A DNA stretch of 61,538 nucleotides from positions 1-61,538 of the forward strand of contig CAYYMT010000003.1 of NCBI GenBank assembly GCA_964472715.1, read 5' to 3'. The position numbers were made by a program, and so were the translations under genes. This DNA is from JAFGTP01 sp964472715. Its GTDB lineage: Bacteria; Fidelibacterota; UBA2242; JAFGTP01. The notes under the pieces are model-generated. The model was not told the DNA's origin, made no database searches, and worked only from the letters and a program-made list of their open reading frames with translations. Positions 9,601 to 17,237 of this stretch are shown one piece after another (the stretch's first letter is position 1; each line of letters starts with the position of its first letter).

Positions 9601-9627
9601 TAAAAACAAGTTAAGTCGTCGTACCAT
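6607..9627 (-). CDS. TonB-dependent outer-membrane receptor with carboxypeptidase-regulatory-like domain
   Basis: A 1006-residue outer-membrane transporter powered by TonB. In order: signal peptide (1-20, cleaved after LFA), a carboxypeptidase-regulatory-like domain (about 24-104, GKIAGTVVDKATGEPLAGVNV), a plug domain (about 120-250, with NLPVRGTQNLI and VHIRGGRDDE), then a long beta-barrel ending in GIKFMF. An upstream in-frame ATG at 9696 would add 23 residues before the signal peptide; the ATG at 9627 is chosen because AAGGAGG lies seven bases before it and it starts directly at the signal peptide. No SusD partner follows, so it is not a classical SusCD pair. The substrate is unknown. It is the first gene of the operon, with a candidate promoter at 9921-9950 and a leader of about 290 nt. 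Confidence 0.93.
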   Translation of the reverse strand: MVRRLNLFLVLLFIPFFLFAQDGKIAGTVVDKATGEPLAGVNVIVEDAAYTLGSATDMNGYYAIISVPDGSYTVRVSYMGKKTVRVTDVRVSSGLTTELNFELEDRVLEGEVVEVTAERKLFRKDATSNVGMTNAEDIENLPVRGTQNLIENMAGVVVQDGNVHIRGGRDDEVGYFVNGVSTIDPTRNTQAVHVITEAVEEIQVLTGGYTAEMGGATSGIVKTELKAGGPKFKGSVDVRTDGFGDPEEGTQFLDTYTYGHQTAVATISGPLFTDKVTFFMAGEYQNRDDALVRFSDGYEFKDMIDMSPYNDAKDTIDLIYPDGFTPKEGLQRGSLNGTVTLDLPVRVTLGGMYQNQRSDVSTAPMLTTLNDRVPYNDYTSTLLTAKLTKTFSSKSLFEVKLSYFNSTFERGDSWFDHDWEKWYDSTAVHDYTAEHYDEPVTYRDAWRPEFNYSIHGFPVNKPGAPNNFYFKEKQSYMGAKADYKTQLGRHHEIKTGIDYRIYTIRSFNIAPSVMQYTAEDGVMPYRTYGSIEDVPVDLWNLNGGVDAYGFDLYGNEVDEDQEYRDDDGTLLVLTEAPKQPVNFAAYVQDKIEYNDLIINAGLRMDYFDADDKDLKNPANPEVDKDAQMLADEAWEESGPFIEIQPRLGFSFPTGPKTVFYLQYGKFTQMPEYGNMYTSTPFTLARQVVRQGYYFINPVGFGLEPIRTTNYEMGWRQQIAENAALEVTAFYKNIRGLIQTIKTLPEPGSDIPGSYMRLENGDFATNKGLEMRLTLRRTNRVSGQINYTYTDAEGTASNSTANQAAVYSNTILPTTINPLDYSQQHTGSINMDYRFGKNDGGPILEQMGLNLLMKFSSGHPYTHVYADIGGQADPYTAGIDYMDDTRTRHALEPVGSSTTPWTLTTDLRLDKSFDIGRFRATAYVIVNNLFNAKNVLNVYESTGSAEDDGFLTDPERSQKTISAYGGQNYIDLYRAINLKNGQAYWNSIGRQLYGTPRQIHFGIKFMF

Positions 9628-9725
9628 ACTAATCCTCCTTATTAAAGTTAATACGAACTTAATGAATATATATAATTCACCGTCCACTTCACGCATGACA
9701 GCGAATTAATTCCAACAAATTTTAA

Positions 9726-9770
9726 TTATAGGGAGTGAAAAGTTTTGTAATGTTTAAGTCCTCGCACCAT
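9726..9770 (-). CDS. Possible 14-residue leader ORF upstream of the TonB receptor
   Basis: ATG at 9770-9768 opens MVRGLKHYKTFHSL and stops with TAA. The 16 bases around its start (9766-9781) are identical to those around the receptor start (9623-9638), including the GGAGG site and ATGGT. It may be a true leader peptide or the relic of a duplicated gene start. The peptide shows no amino-acid run of the kind used in classical attenuation. Confidence 0.35.
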   Translation of the reverse strand: MVRGLKHYKTFHSL

Positions 9771-9883
9771 ACTAATCCTCCAATTTATATCAATAAAAAT
9801 AGCGCCAAAACTGTTTTACCTAATCCCTTTATAAAACAATTTTATACCAAACTAATTTATTTAACTTTCATTTAATTGTAAAC

Positions 9884-9898
9884 AAAACATAATGTTTT
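9884..9898. promoter_or_regulatory. 15-bp palindrome in the leader, possible operator
   Basis: AAAACAT and ATGTTTT flank a single central A. The site lies about 16-30 bases after the predicted start of the TonB-operon transcript, a position where a dimeric repressor could block elongation or initiation. AT-rich DNA makes chance dyads likely. Confidence 0.25.
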
Positions 9899-9920
9899 AG
9901 TTTTCCTCTCTCCTTAAAGA

Positions 9921-9950
9921 AATATAAAAGGAATAATAGGTCGAAGTCAA
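9921..9950 (-). promoter_or_regulatory. Candidate promoter of the TonB/T9SS/PorV operon
   Basis: TTGACT at 9945-9950, an 18-base spacer, and TATATT at 9921-9926 on the minus strand. Each box matches the sigma-70-type consensus at five of six bases. It lies between clpP and the receptor gene and would give a 5' leader of roughly 290 nt. Confidence 0.5.
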
Positions 9951-9972
9951 GTCTTTTTTAAGAATAGGGGAA

Positions 9973-10587
9973 TTATTTTTTTAGAGGGGAAATAATCTGA
10001 TCAACTAAGCCGTAATCAACTGCCTCAGTGGCGCTCATGAAATAATTACGATCAGAATCTTTATTAATCTGCTCGACTGTCTTACCGGTCATTTCCGATA
10101 GTAAGACGTTGATTTTCTTGCGGATAGAGATGATTTCGCGGGCATGGATTTCAATATCGGCGGCCTGCCCTTCAATGCCGCCAAGGGGCTGGTGGATCAT
10201 TACCCGGCTGTTGGGAAGAATTTTTCGTTTTCCTTTTTCTCCGCCGGCGAGTAAAATGGCGCCCATACTGGCAGCCTGTCCCAAACAAATGGTGGAAACA
10301 TCTGGTTTGATGAAATTCATCGTATCCAAAATCGCCAATCCGGCTGAAACAGACCCACCGGGACTATTAATATATAATGAAATATCCGTATCGGAATCTT
10401 CTGACTGAAGAAACAATAGCTGCGCTATTACCAGGTTCGCGACATTATCATCCACAGCGCTACCCAGAAAAATTATTCTGTCCTTTAGCAATCTTGAGTA
10501 AATATCGAAAGAGCGTTCACCACGATCAGTCTGTTCAACCACCATGGGTACCAGCAGGGAATTCTTTATGTTTTGCTTGTTTGTCAT
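9973..10587 (-). CDS. clpP: ATP-dependent Clp protease proteolytic subunit with Ser-His-Asn site
   Basis: Serine peptidase that forms a double heptameric barrel with ClpX or ClpA-type ATPases and degrades unfolded or tagged cytoplasmic proteins. The 204-residue protein has Ser107 in GQAASMGA and His132 in MIHQPLGG. At the place of the third catalytic residue it reads DSDRNYFMS, so Asn181 replaces the Asp found in Escherichia coli and Bacillus ClpP (DRD). The DNA codon is AAT at 10045-10047. Listeria ClpP1 has the same Ser-His-Asn arrangement and is weakly active alone. The ATG overlaps the tig stop codon by one base (TGATG), so translation is probably coupled. No clpX follows, unlike the common tig-clpP-clpX order. 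Confidence 0.95.
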   Translation of the reverse strand: MTNKQNIKNSLLVPMVVEQTDRGERSFDIYSRLLKDRIIFLGSAVDDNVANLVIAQLLFLQSEDSDTDISLYINSPGGSVSAGLAILDTMNFIKPDVSTICLGQAASMGAILLAGGEKGKRKILPNSRVMIHQPLGGIEGQAADIEIHAREIISIRKKINVLLSEMTGKTVEQINKDSDRNYFMSATEAVDYGLVDQIISPLKK

Positions 10588-11849
10588 CAGGATTTTTTCA
10601 TTATTTCGCTGGTTTTGATTTCTTCAATATCTTCATTGACAAAACTTTTGATATGATCAAAAACCTTTTCCGATAATATTTGCATTTCCAGTTGCTGTTT
10701 ATAATTATCCTGGTCATAAATATTTCTAAACTGTTCGCGCTGGTCTTCAGGATACTGTTGCAGCATTTCATCAACTTTGGCGTTATAATCATCGGAAGTG
10801 ACATCAAGTCCCTCTTCTTCTTTGATCTTTTCTTCGATCAAAAACCAGCGGACACTCTCTTCCGCCTGGGGCCGGTAGATTTTTTTGATCTCTTCCGGGT
10901 CGATGTTACTCTGTCCGCCCTGCTGATAATTAAATTGTTTGACCATTCCTTCCAGGTAATTTTCCACCCTGGCCTGAGGCAAGCTAATTTCCATATTATC
11001 AAAGAACCATTGCCTGATATTCTGTTCATATTCCTGTTTTGCCCGGCTTTCCAGTTCTTTTTTCATGGAATCTTTGATCTGGTTTTTCCACTCATCCAGG
11101 GTTTCCACTGTTTCCAGGTTTTCTTTTACCCATTCATCATTGATTTCTGGGAAATTATATTTTTCAACACTTTTTATAGTCAGTTTATAGGTCTGCGCGT
11201 CGGTTTCACCTAGTTTTAGTTCCAGCGTGAGTTCGTCACCGGCTTCCTTACCAAGGATGGCTTTTTCCGCGTCACCTACCAGGGGTTCTTCGCCCACCTG
11301 CCATTTGACGTCTTCTTTTTTTTCTTCGCCATCTTCTTTTTCCATGTCAACGGTCACAAAATGGCCGGTCTCAACCGGAACTTCGACTTTTTCCACTTCC
11401 GCCCGTTCTTTCCTGACGGAATCCATATACTTTTCCACATCATCGTCTTCGATCACATATTCTTTTTTCTGTGCGGTAAAGCCTTCTTTGTAATCGGGCA
11501 GAGTGATTTCCGGATCGACTTCCAGTTTGATATGATATTCAAAGGGTTCATTTTCTTCGAATTTGACATCCTGCAGCGCGGAGCCGACATAGTCCTTGAT
11601 TCCGGCATCCTTAACAGCATCTTCAAAGGTTTTTTCAATTACTTTATTGATAAAATCATACTGGATGCGGGGGCCCAAATGCCGTTTGGCAAGTTTCACC
11701 GGTACTTTACCCGGTCGAAAACCATCCAGTTTTAAATCCTTGCGTAATTTATTTACGATCTTTTCATAATCATTTTTTACTTCATCCCACTCAAAAGTTA
11801 CTTTGAGAAGTTTTTCGACGTCACTTACATTTTCTAATACTGTTTTCAT
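10587..11849 (-). CDS. tig: Trigger factor
   Basis: Ribosome-bound chaperone that meets nascent chains at the exit tunnel. The 420-residue protein has the ribosome-binding signature GFRPGKVP at residues 43-50 in the N-terminal domain, a central segment (about 155-235) in the place of the FKBP-type peptidyl-prolyl isomerase domain, and a helical C-terminal chaperone domain rich in charged residues. The isomerase segment is short and lacks an obvious canonical FKBP pocket, so isomerase activity is doubtful. It is followed by clpP with a one-base overlap and preceded by tRNA-Leu and secA. Confidence 0.93.
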   Translation of the reverse strand: MKTVLENVSDVEKLLKVTFEWDEVKNDYEKIVNKLRKDLKLDGFRPGKVPVKLAKRHLGPRIQYDFINKVIEKTFEDAVKDAGIKDYVGSALQDVKFEENEPFEYHIKLEVDPEITLPDYKEGFTAQKKEYVIEDDDVEKYMDSVRKERAEVEKVEVPVETGHFVTVDMEKEDGEEKKEDVKWQVGEEPLVGDAEKAILGKEAGDELTLELKLGETDAQTYKLTIKSVEKYNFPEINDEWVKENLETVETLDEWKNQIKDSMKKELESRAKQEYEQNIRQWFFDNMEISLPQARVENYLEGMVKQFNYQQGGQSNIDPEEIKKIYRPQAEESVRWFLIEEKIKEEEGLDVTSDDYNAKVDEMLQQYPEDQREQFRNIYDQDNYKQQLEMQILSEKVFDHIKSFVNEDIEEIKTSEIMKKS

Positions 11850-11869
11850 TCATTTACCCTTTTGTTTAG

Positions 11870-11952
11870 TGCCGCGGAAGAGACTCGAACTCTTACACCT
11901 ATAGGGCACTAGATCCTAAGTCTAGCGTGTCTACCAATTCCACCACCACGGC
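11870..11952 (-). tRNA. tRNA-Leu (anticodon UAG)
   Basis: An 83-nt class II tRNA. Acceptor arms GCCGTGG and CCGCGGC pair with one G-U; the anticodon stem CTAGA/TCTAG encloses CTTAGGA with anticodon UAG; the T arm contains GTTCGAGTC. A short variable arm (TGCCCTATAGGTG) is present. CCA is not encoded. It lies between secA and tig, 20 bases before the tig start, so it may be processed from a common transcript. Confidence 0.95.
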
Positions 11953-12050
11953 TCAAATAGCGGGCGAAAATTACCGCAATAATACCAGAAAGGCAAATAT
12001 TATTTTACATTTTCATCAAATAATCATGGCCAAAAGTGAGTAATTTTGGT

Positions 12051-15000
12051 CTAACTATTTTTACCGTGGCATTTCTTATATTTTTTCCCCGATCCACAGG
12101 GACAAGGGTCATTACGTCCGACTTTCTTTTCAACATGACGCGGCTGGGTTGGTTTTGGCGGCCCGCCTTCCGGTTGCCCGGACATACCCATCCCAATAGC
12201 ATCTTCATGGACGGTTCGGATTTTTTGCGCTTCCTGCTGTTTGCGGCTGGCTTCGGATTCCTGAATAATTGTCCGATAGCACAATTTAAGAATTTTTGTA
12301 TCAATGTCGTCCAACATTTTGCTAAAGGCCTGGAAAGCTTCCCCTTTATATTCCAGCAGCGGGTCTTTCTGGCCGTAAGCGCGCCAGTTGATCCCCTCCT
12401 TGAGCTGATCCATAGCGTAGAGGTGGTTTTTCCAGGAATCATCAATCACCTGAAGCGTAAAATAACGTTCCATAAAACGGATACGGTCGGCGCCAATATA
12501 TTTTTCCCGCAGGGTATAGACTTCTTTTGCCTTATCAATAAAAAGGTCTTTGGCTTCCGTCAGGGATTTATCAAAAAATTCCTTTTCATCAAAATCAATC
12601 CCCAGGGTATTGATCATCTCGGTTTTGACGGCTTCCCAGTTCCAGTGTTCGCTTTTTTCCTTTTCGTCGCAATTTTCATCAAAAATGTAATCAACAAAGC
12701 GAACCAGGATATCAACGAGTTCTTCTTTGAGATTATTGCCCTTCAGAGCGTAATTCCGGCGGTCATAGATGATCTCGCGCTGCTGGTTCATAACATCATC
12801 ATATTCCAGCAAATGCTTTCTGATACTGAAGTTGCGGCCTTCCACTTTTTTCTGAGCCCGCTCAATGGATTTACTGACCATTGAATGGGTGATCACCTGG
12901 CCTTCTTCAACCCCTAACCGGTCCATGATGGAAATAATGCGATCGCTGTTAAAGAGGCGCATCAGATCGTCTTCCAGGGACAGGAAGAATATCGATTCAC
13001 CGGGGTCTCCCTGACGGCCGGCGCGACCACGTAACTGCAAGTCAATCCGCCGGGATTCATGGCGCTCAGTCCCCAGAATAAAGAGGCCGCCGTTTTCAAC
13101 GACACCTTCCCCCAGTTTAATATCTGTTCCACGACCGGCCATATTGGTGGCGATGGTAACCGCGCCGGGCTGTCCGGCCATGGTTACGATTTCCGCTTCC
13201 CGTTTATGATTTTTAGCATTGAGCACATTATGGGGTATTTTTCGTCGTTTCAGCATGCGGCTGATAGTTTCGGACACTTCCACGGACACCGTTCCCACCA
13301 GTACCGGTTGTTTTTTCTGGTGCCGGTCTTCTATTTCCTGAATAATAGCATTATATTTTTCCCGCTTGGTTTTATATATCTGGTCTTCACGGTCGATTCT
13401 GGCGATAGGCATGTTAGTCGGGATTTCAATCACCGGCAGTTTGTAAATATCTTCAAATTCCGAAGCTTCCGTAATTGCCGTACCGGTCATACCGGCTAGT
13501 TTTTCGTACATTCGAAAATAATTCTGCAGAGTAATGGTGGCATAAGTCTGGGTTTCCGCTTCAACTTTTACATTTTCCTTGGCTTCGATAGCCTGGTGAA
13601 GCCCGTCACTGTAGCGCCGGCCCGGTAAAATTCTTCCGGTAAATTCATCGACGATCTGAACCTTGCCTTCCTGAACCACATATTCGACATCCTTTTGATA
13701 GAGTGTCTGGGCGCGCATTAGTTGGGAAATATTATGATACCGGTCAGATATTTCAGAATGTTTTTTATCGATCTCGATTTTTCGTTTTTCCTTTTCCTCA
13801 TCGGAAAGACCGCTTTGCTCGTCCACTTTCGCATATTCAGCCCCCAGGTCCGGAATAACCAGTTCATCGGGATCGATGCCTAAAATACTGGATAATTTAT
13901 CTTCACCTTTTGGCGTCAGTGTAATGGAATGCTGCTTTTCTTCGATATAATAATACAGGTCCTTAAAATATTCATCCTGGGAAATATTGCCCCCGGTTTT
14001 TGAACTGGTGAGCAATAAAAACTGCTTTTCCCCTTCTTTGGCCAGGCGCTGATGCGCGGTATTCTCCAATAATTTTCGCAGTCTGCGGTGTTTGGGGTCC
14101 GCCTGTTGCGCGGTATGCAGGATTCTGCTGATCTCTTCGGTATTTTCCACACCTTCCAGTGACGAAGGGACTTTATCAAGCATTTTAGTCACAAGGGATT
14201 TTTGCGCTCTGACCAGACTGGTTACCGCGGGATTTAATTTGTCATATTTTTCATGGCCGGAACTGGCCACAGGACCGGAAATGATCAGCGGAGTTCGGGC
14301 TTCATCAATTAAAATGTTATCCACTTCATCAATAATACAGTAATTAAAATTGCGGTGTACCTGTCTTTCCGGCTCCAATGTCATATTGTCACGCAGGTAA
14401 TCAAACCCCAACTCATTATTGGTACCGTAAATAATATCACGGTTATAGACTTCCTTGCGCTCTTCCGGCGCCATCTCATTGGTAATGCAGCCATAGGTGA
14501 GGCCTAATTCATTATAGATCCGCCCCATCCATTCGCTGTCACGCTTGGCCAGGTAATCATTAACAGTCACGACATGAACGCCGCGGCCGGTTAAAGCATT
14601 CAGAAATATCGGCATTGTAGCCACCAGGGTTTTTCCTTCACCGGTTTTCATTTCCGCAATCTTTCCCTGGTGCAGGGCAATGCCGCCAATCAGCTGAACA
14701 TCATAGGGAATCATATTCCATTCGACATTGTAACCGGCGGCGTTCCATGTTTCGCCGACCAGTCTGCGGCAGACATCCTTGACCATTGCAAAAGCTTCCG
14801 GCAAAATTTCGTCCAAAAGGGAATTCTCAAATTCCACTATCTTTTTTCGCAGTTCTTTGTCCGTTAAATTCTGATCTTGTATCGACTCTTCATATTCCTG
14901 TGACCGGGTCCGGATCATTTCTTTAAATTCTGCTGTTCGGGCACGCAGGTCATCCATAGATTTTTCTGCCATCTGCGTGTATATACCATTTATCTGATCA

Positions 15001-15077
15001 ACAATTGGGTTTATTTTTTTGATCTGACGATCAGAATAAGTTCCAATTAATGACTCAATAAAAGAAAAAATATTCAT
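12051..15077 (-). CDS. secA: Protein translocase ATPase SecA, enlarged form
   Basis: Motor ATPase that drives preproteins through SecYEG. The 1008-residue protein has Walker A at 143-150 (MKTGEGKT), the DEAD-type motif DEVDNILIDEARTP at 250-263, the motor motifs TNMAGRGTDI and QLRGRAGRQGDPG, and a C-terminal SEC-C zinc motif (Cys992, Cys994, Cys1003, His1004). It is about 100 residues longer than the Escherichia coli protein, with a helical insert before Walker A (about 48-90) and a longer segment between 270 and 440. Both occur in Bacteroidota-type SecA. The start directly abuts the nusB stop (TAAATG). Confidence 0.97.
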   Translation of the reverse strand: MNIFSFIESLIGTYSDRQIKKINPIVDQINGIYTQMAEKSMDDLRARTAEFKEMIRTRSQEYEESIQDQNLTDKELRKKIVEFENSLLDEILPEAFAMVKDVCRRLVGETWNAAGYNVEWNMIPYDVQLIGGIALHQGKIAEMKTGEGKTLVATMPIFLNALTGRGVHVVTVNDYLAKRDSEWMGRIYNELGLTYGCITNEMAPEERKEVYNRDIIYGTNNELGFDYLRDNMTLEPERQVHRNFNYCIIDEVDNILIDEARTPLIISGPVASSGHEKYDKLNPAVTSLVRAQKSLVTKMLDKVPSSLEGVENTEEISRILHTAQQADPKHRRLRKLLENTAHQRLAKEGEKQFLLLTSSKTGGNISQDEYFKDLYYYIEEKQHSITLTPKGEDKLSSILGIDPDELVIPDLGAEYAKVDEQSGLSDEEKEKRKIEIDKKHSEISDRYHNISQLMRAQTLYQKDVEYVVQEGKVQIVDEFTGRILPGRRYSDGLHQAIEAKENVKVEAETQTYATITLQNYFRMYEKLAGMTGTAITEASEFEDIYKLPVIEIPTNMPIARIDREDQIYKTKREKYNAIIQEIEDRHQKKQPVLVGTVSVEVSETISRMLKRRKIPHNVLNAKNHKREAEIVTMAGQPGAVTIATNMAGRGTDIKLGEGVVENGGLFILGTERHESRRIDLQLRGRAGRQGDPGESIFFLSLEDDLMRLFNSDRIISIMDRLGVEEGQVITHSMVSKSIERAQKKVEGRNFSIRKHLLEYDDVMNQQREIIYDRRNYALKGNNLKEELVDILVRFVDYIFDENCDEKEKSEHWNWEAVKTEMINTLGIDFDEKEFFDKSLTEAKDLFIDKAKEVYTLREKYIGADRIRFMERYFTLQVIDDSWKNHLYAMDQLKEGINWRAYGQKDPLLEYKGEAFQAFSKMLDDIDTKILKLCYRTIIQESEASRKQQEAQKIRTVHEDAIGMGMSGQPEGGPPKPTQPRHVEKKVGRNDPCPCGSGKKYKKCHGKNS

Positions 15078-15515
15078 TTACTCGACCTTATTTTTGGGGT
15101 TTTCATTATTTTTGGGAGACTCTTGCAGGATTGCATCTAATATGCCATTAACAAAAGCGCCACTATCTTTGGTAGAATATTTTTTGGCGATTTCAATAGC
15201 TTCGGAAATTGATACCTTGGCCGGAATATCCTCAAAATAGATAAATTCACAGATAGCCATCCGTAAGATTAAACGATCCAAAATTGCAATCCGGGAAAAT
15301 TCCCAGTTTTCTGATTTTGCACGAATATGGTCATCCAAAACCTCTTTGTTGGTCATCGTGCGGCCAAACAACTTCCTCGCGAACACTTTTAATTCCTCAG
15401 GTAAATCAGCAATATTGATAATTTTATCCTCAATCTCAGTAATCGTATCACCGGATAACTCCTTCGCATAGGCGGCCTGAAGTACAATTTCTCTCGCTTT
15501 TCGTCGTTCTCTCAT
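15078..15515 (-). CDS. nusB: Transcription antitermination/termination factor NusB
   Basis: RNA-binding factor that, with S10 (NusE), recognises boxA in rRNA and other leaders and limits premature termination. From the ATG at 15515 the protein has 145 residues, is all-helical, and has the family signature SISEAIEIAKKYSTKDSGAF near residue 110. A longer frame from a TTG at 15575 would add 20 residues not typical of NusB; the ATG start begins MRERRKAREIVLQ, the usual family beginning, although its ribosome-binding site (AGGT) is weak. The stop abuts secA. Its partner S10 is encoded at 32306-32620. Confidence 0.92.
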   Translation of the reverse strand: MRERRKAREIVLQAAYAKELSGDTITEIEDKIINIADLPEELKVFARKLFGRTMTNKEVLDDHIRAKSENWEFSRIAILDRLILRMAICEFIYFEDIPAKVSISEAIEIAKKYSTKDSGAFVNGILDAILQESPKNNENPKNKVE

Positions 15516-15907
15516 AATTATTCTACCTGTTATTTTATATTTTAAACCATAGGTGTAATTTAAAATTTTTTCCAAGACAATGAATACTTAATTCTCAGAT
15601 TTTTAATACATTTTTTGAATTAGTTACNNNNNNNNNNAGTTGATTGAATCAAAATGTTAACTAAATATTATGTACCAAGTTGTCCAAATTTGCTTGACAA
15701 TTACATTTTTTTTTCATAAACATTTGTATTAAACCTATTTTTTCTTATATTAGTGTTAGACTTATACAGATAACAAGCTTTTTTAAATAACGAATATGAG
15801 GAGGAATCAATCTTGGGGTTTGCCGTTCACCCAAAAATACAAATATAATCCATCAACAATTTATACCTACCATGGAATCCACTTCCATTTGGTTTCTCCT
15901 CAAAATT
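15516..15907. other. Non-coding stretch containing the scaffold gap
   Basis: Between nusB and the UDP-glucose pyrophosphorylase gene. It includes the ten-N gap. To the right of the gap there is a TTGACA on the plus strand at 15694-15699 without a good -10 box, and an inverted pair TGAGGAG (15797-15803) / CTCCTCA (15896-15902). I see no gene, RNA or clear terminator. Sequence missing at the gap may hold the nusB promoter or the end of the ribosomal superoperon. Confidence 0.6.
15628..15637. other. Assembly gap (10 N)
   Basis: Ten undetermined bases of round-number length, the usual mark of a scaffold join. The true distance is unknown, so linkage of nusB-secA-tig-clpP to the ribosomal block rests on scaffolding. 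Confidence 0.98.
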
Positions 15908-17236
15908 TTATAAACAATCAACAATTACATCACCCACCAATTTCAATTCACCTTTAAATTTAATATTTCCCCGGACCTTAAAATCAGTGCATTCAAACAG
16001 ATCAATTTTACAATTACTGAATTTTTCATCAAAATCATCAATTTTTTTATAATACGCGGGATCCAGATCAATGGTCACATTTTGTGCGGTCTCATTATTT
16101 TCTGCCACTAAATTATATTCCTGATCTATCTTGTATAGATCAGAGCGTACTTTTAACAGGTCATTGGTTTTTTTTACTGGTACAAATCTGGTGCGGGGCA
16201 CACTTACGGCCTGAGCATTATCAAAAACCTGGATGGCGGCGCCCATGGCAGTTTCCAGCTGCACGACTTTTTCAGAATTTTCATCCCTGGGGTCCAGCGG
16301 TTTTTTATTGATGATTAACGGCAGCTTCAGATTATTATTGTTTTTGGCCAGTTTTTCTTTTAAGGCTCTGAGATTTATCCAGATATTATTGGTGTTAAAA
16401 TAGTTGTATTTCTCATAATTTTGAAAATCCTTCAACTCGCCTTCCGGGCATTGGGCCACTTCGCGAAGAATCAGACGTCCCTCCCGGTTAACAGCCAGAT
16501 GTCCGCCTTTTTTATCACTCTCAGTGCGCTCCGCCACTTCCATCAGAAAGGGCAGGTTCTCCTGAGCCAAAAAGCCTAAAAGTTTCAGGTCCAAAGTGGC
16601 GCCGAGGTTATCGCTGTTGCTGATAAAAGCATATTTTATTCCCTTGTCCAGCAAATCCTCCAGAATTCCATTGGTCAGCATGGCAATATAAATATCACCA
16701 TGTCCCGGCGGGCACCATTCCAGATCAGGATTTTTCCTGTACTCCGCCGGTTTTCCTGTTTCCAATGAGATTTTTGGCACTTTATTTTGCAGAAAGTCCA
16801 GGGGCAGACTTTGTTTTTTAAAAGTATCATACTTTTTCAGGCAAGCCAGGGAATCCTGCTGTGTGTTGAAACTGTCCATGAGGATAAGAGGAATTTCTTT
16901 CTTTTCCGCTTGTTTGGCGATGATGTCCAGAAAACTATACTCACCTTTCACTTTAAGCAGGGATTTGGCTTTTTTCAATCCCATACTGGTGCCCAGGCCG
17001 CCATTGAGTTTGATCATAACTGTTTGTTTCAGATTTTTCTCACCAATTGCCAAAAGCCGGTCATCAAGATCGGCATAAGCCGGAATATTTTTGGGATTAT
17101 CAATAGAATCTCTGGAGATCAAGGTTGTCTGCTGTTTTAAAAATAAGTCGTAATTATACAAAAAGTTTTCAATTGCAATCTGCGAAAGACCTTGGTCTTT
17201 CATCTTTTCTGTAATTTCTGTTTGAAAACTCTTCAT
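15908..17236 (-). CDS. UTP--glucose-1-phosphate uridylyltransferase (UDPGP type 1 family)
   Basis: Makes UDP-glucose from UTP and glucose-1-phosphate in the cytoplasm, feeding polysaccharide and nucleotide-sugar synthesis. The 442-residue protein has the nucleotide-binding motif KLNGGLGTSMG at about 76-86, an AKSLLKVKG segment at 90-98, a uridine-site region (PPGHGDIY, about 176-183), and a C-terminal left-handed beta-helix-like tail (FKVRGNIKFKGELKLVGDVIV). This is the eukaryote-like family rather than bacterial GalU. It is the last gene of the ribosomal block. Its AGGAGG site lies inside the last codons of the preceding hydrolase gene, with one base between stop and ATG, so translation is probably coupled. 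Confidence 0.92.
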   Translation of the reverse strand: MKSFQTEITEKMKDQGLSQIAIENFLYNYDLFLKQQTTLISRDSIDNPKNIPAYADLDDRLLAIGEKNLKQTVMIKLNGGLGTSMGLKKAKSLLKVKGEYSFLDIIAKQAEKKEIPLILMDSFNTQQDSLACLKKYDTFKKQSLPLDFLQNKVPKISLETGKPAEYRKNPDLEWCPPGHGDIYIAMLTNGILEDLLDKGIKYAFISNSDNLGATLDLKLLGFLAQENLPFLMEVAERTESDKKGGHLAVNREGRLILREVAQCPEGELKDFQNYEKYNYFNTNNIWINLRALKEKLAKNNNNLKLPLIINKKPLDPRDENSEKVVQLETAMGAAIQVFDNAQAVSVPRTRFVPVKKTNDLLKVRSDLYKIDQEYNLVAENNETAQNVTIDLDPAYYKKIDDFDEKFSNCKIDLFECTDFKVRGNIKFKGELKLVGDVIVDCL

Positions 17237-17237
17237 A

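Larger units (their letters stand above)
9628..9972 (-). other. Leader and promoter region of the TonB-receptor operon
   Basis: This 345-base stretch between clpP and the receptor holds a candidate promoter (9921-9950), a 15-bp palindrome (9884-9898) just after the predicted transcription start, and a 14-codon frame (9726-9770) whose ribosome-binding site and start copy those of the receptor. No clear terminator for clpP is visible here. Confidence 0.6.

Noticed and set aside
9628..9696. A longer TonB-receptor start at 9696
   Set aside because: It adds 23 residues ahead of a complete signal peptide and has no ribosome-binding site, whereas the ATG at 9627 has a perfect AAGGAGG.
15796..15957. 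A 53-codon plus-strand frame starting MRRNQSWGLP, near a TTGACA sequence
   Set aside because: The ATG overlaps the only Shine-Dalgarno-like sequence, the frame runs antisense into the UDP-glucose pyrophosphorylase gene, and the -10 box is poor.
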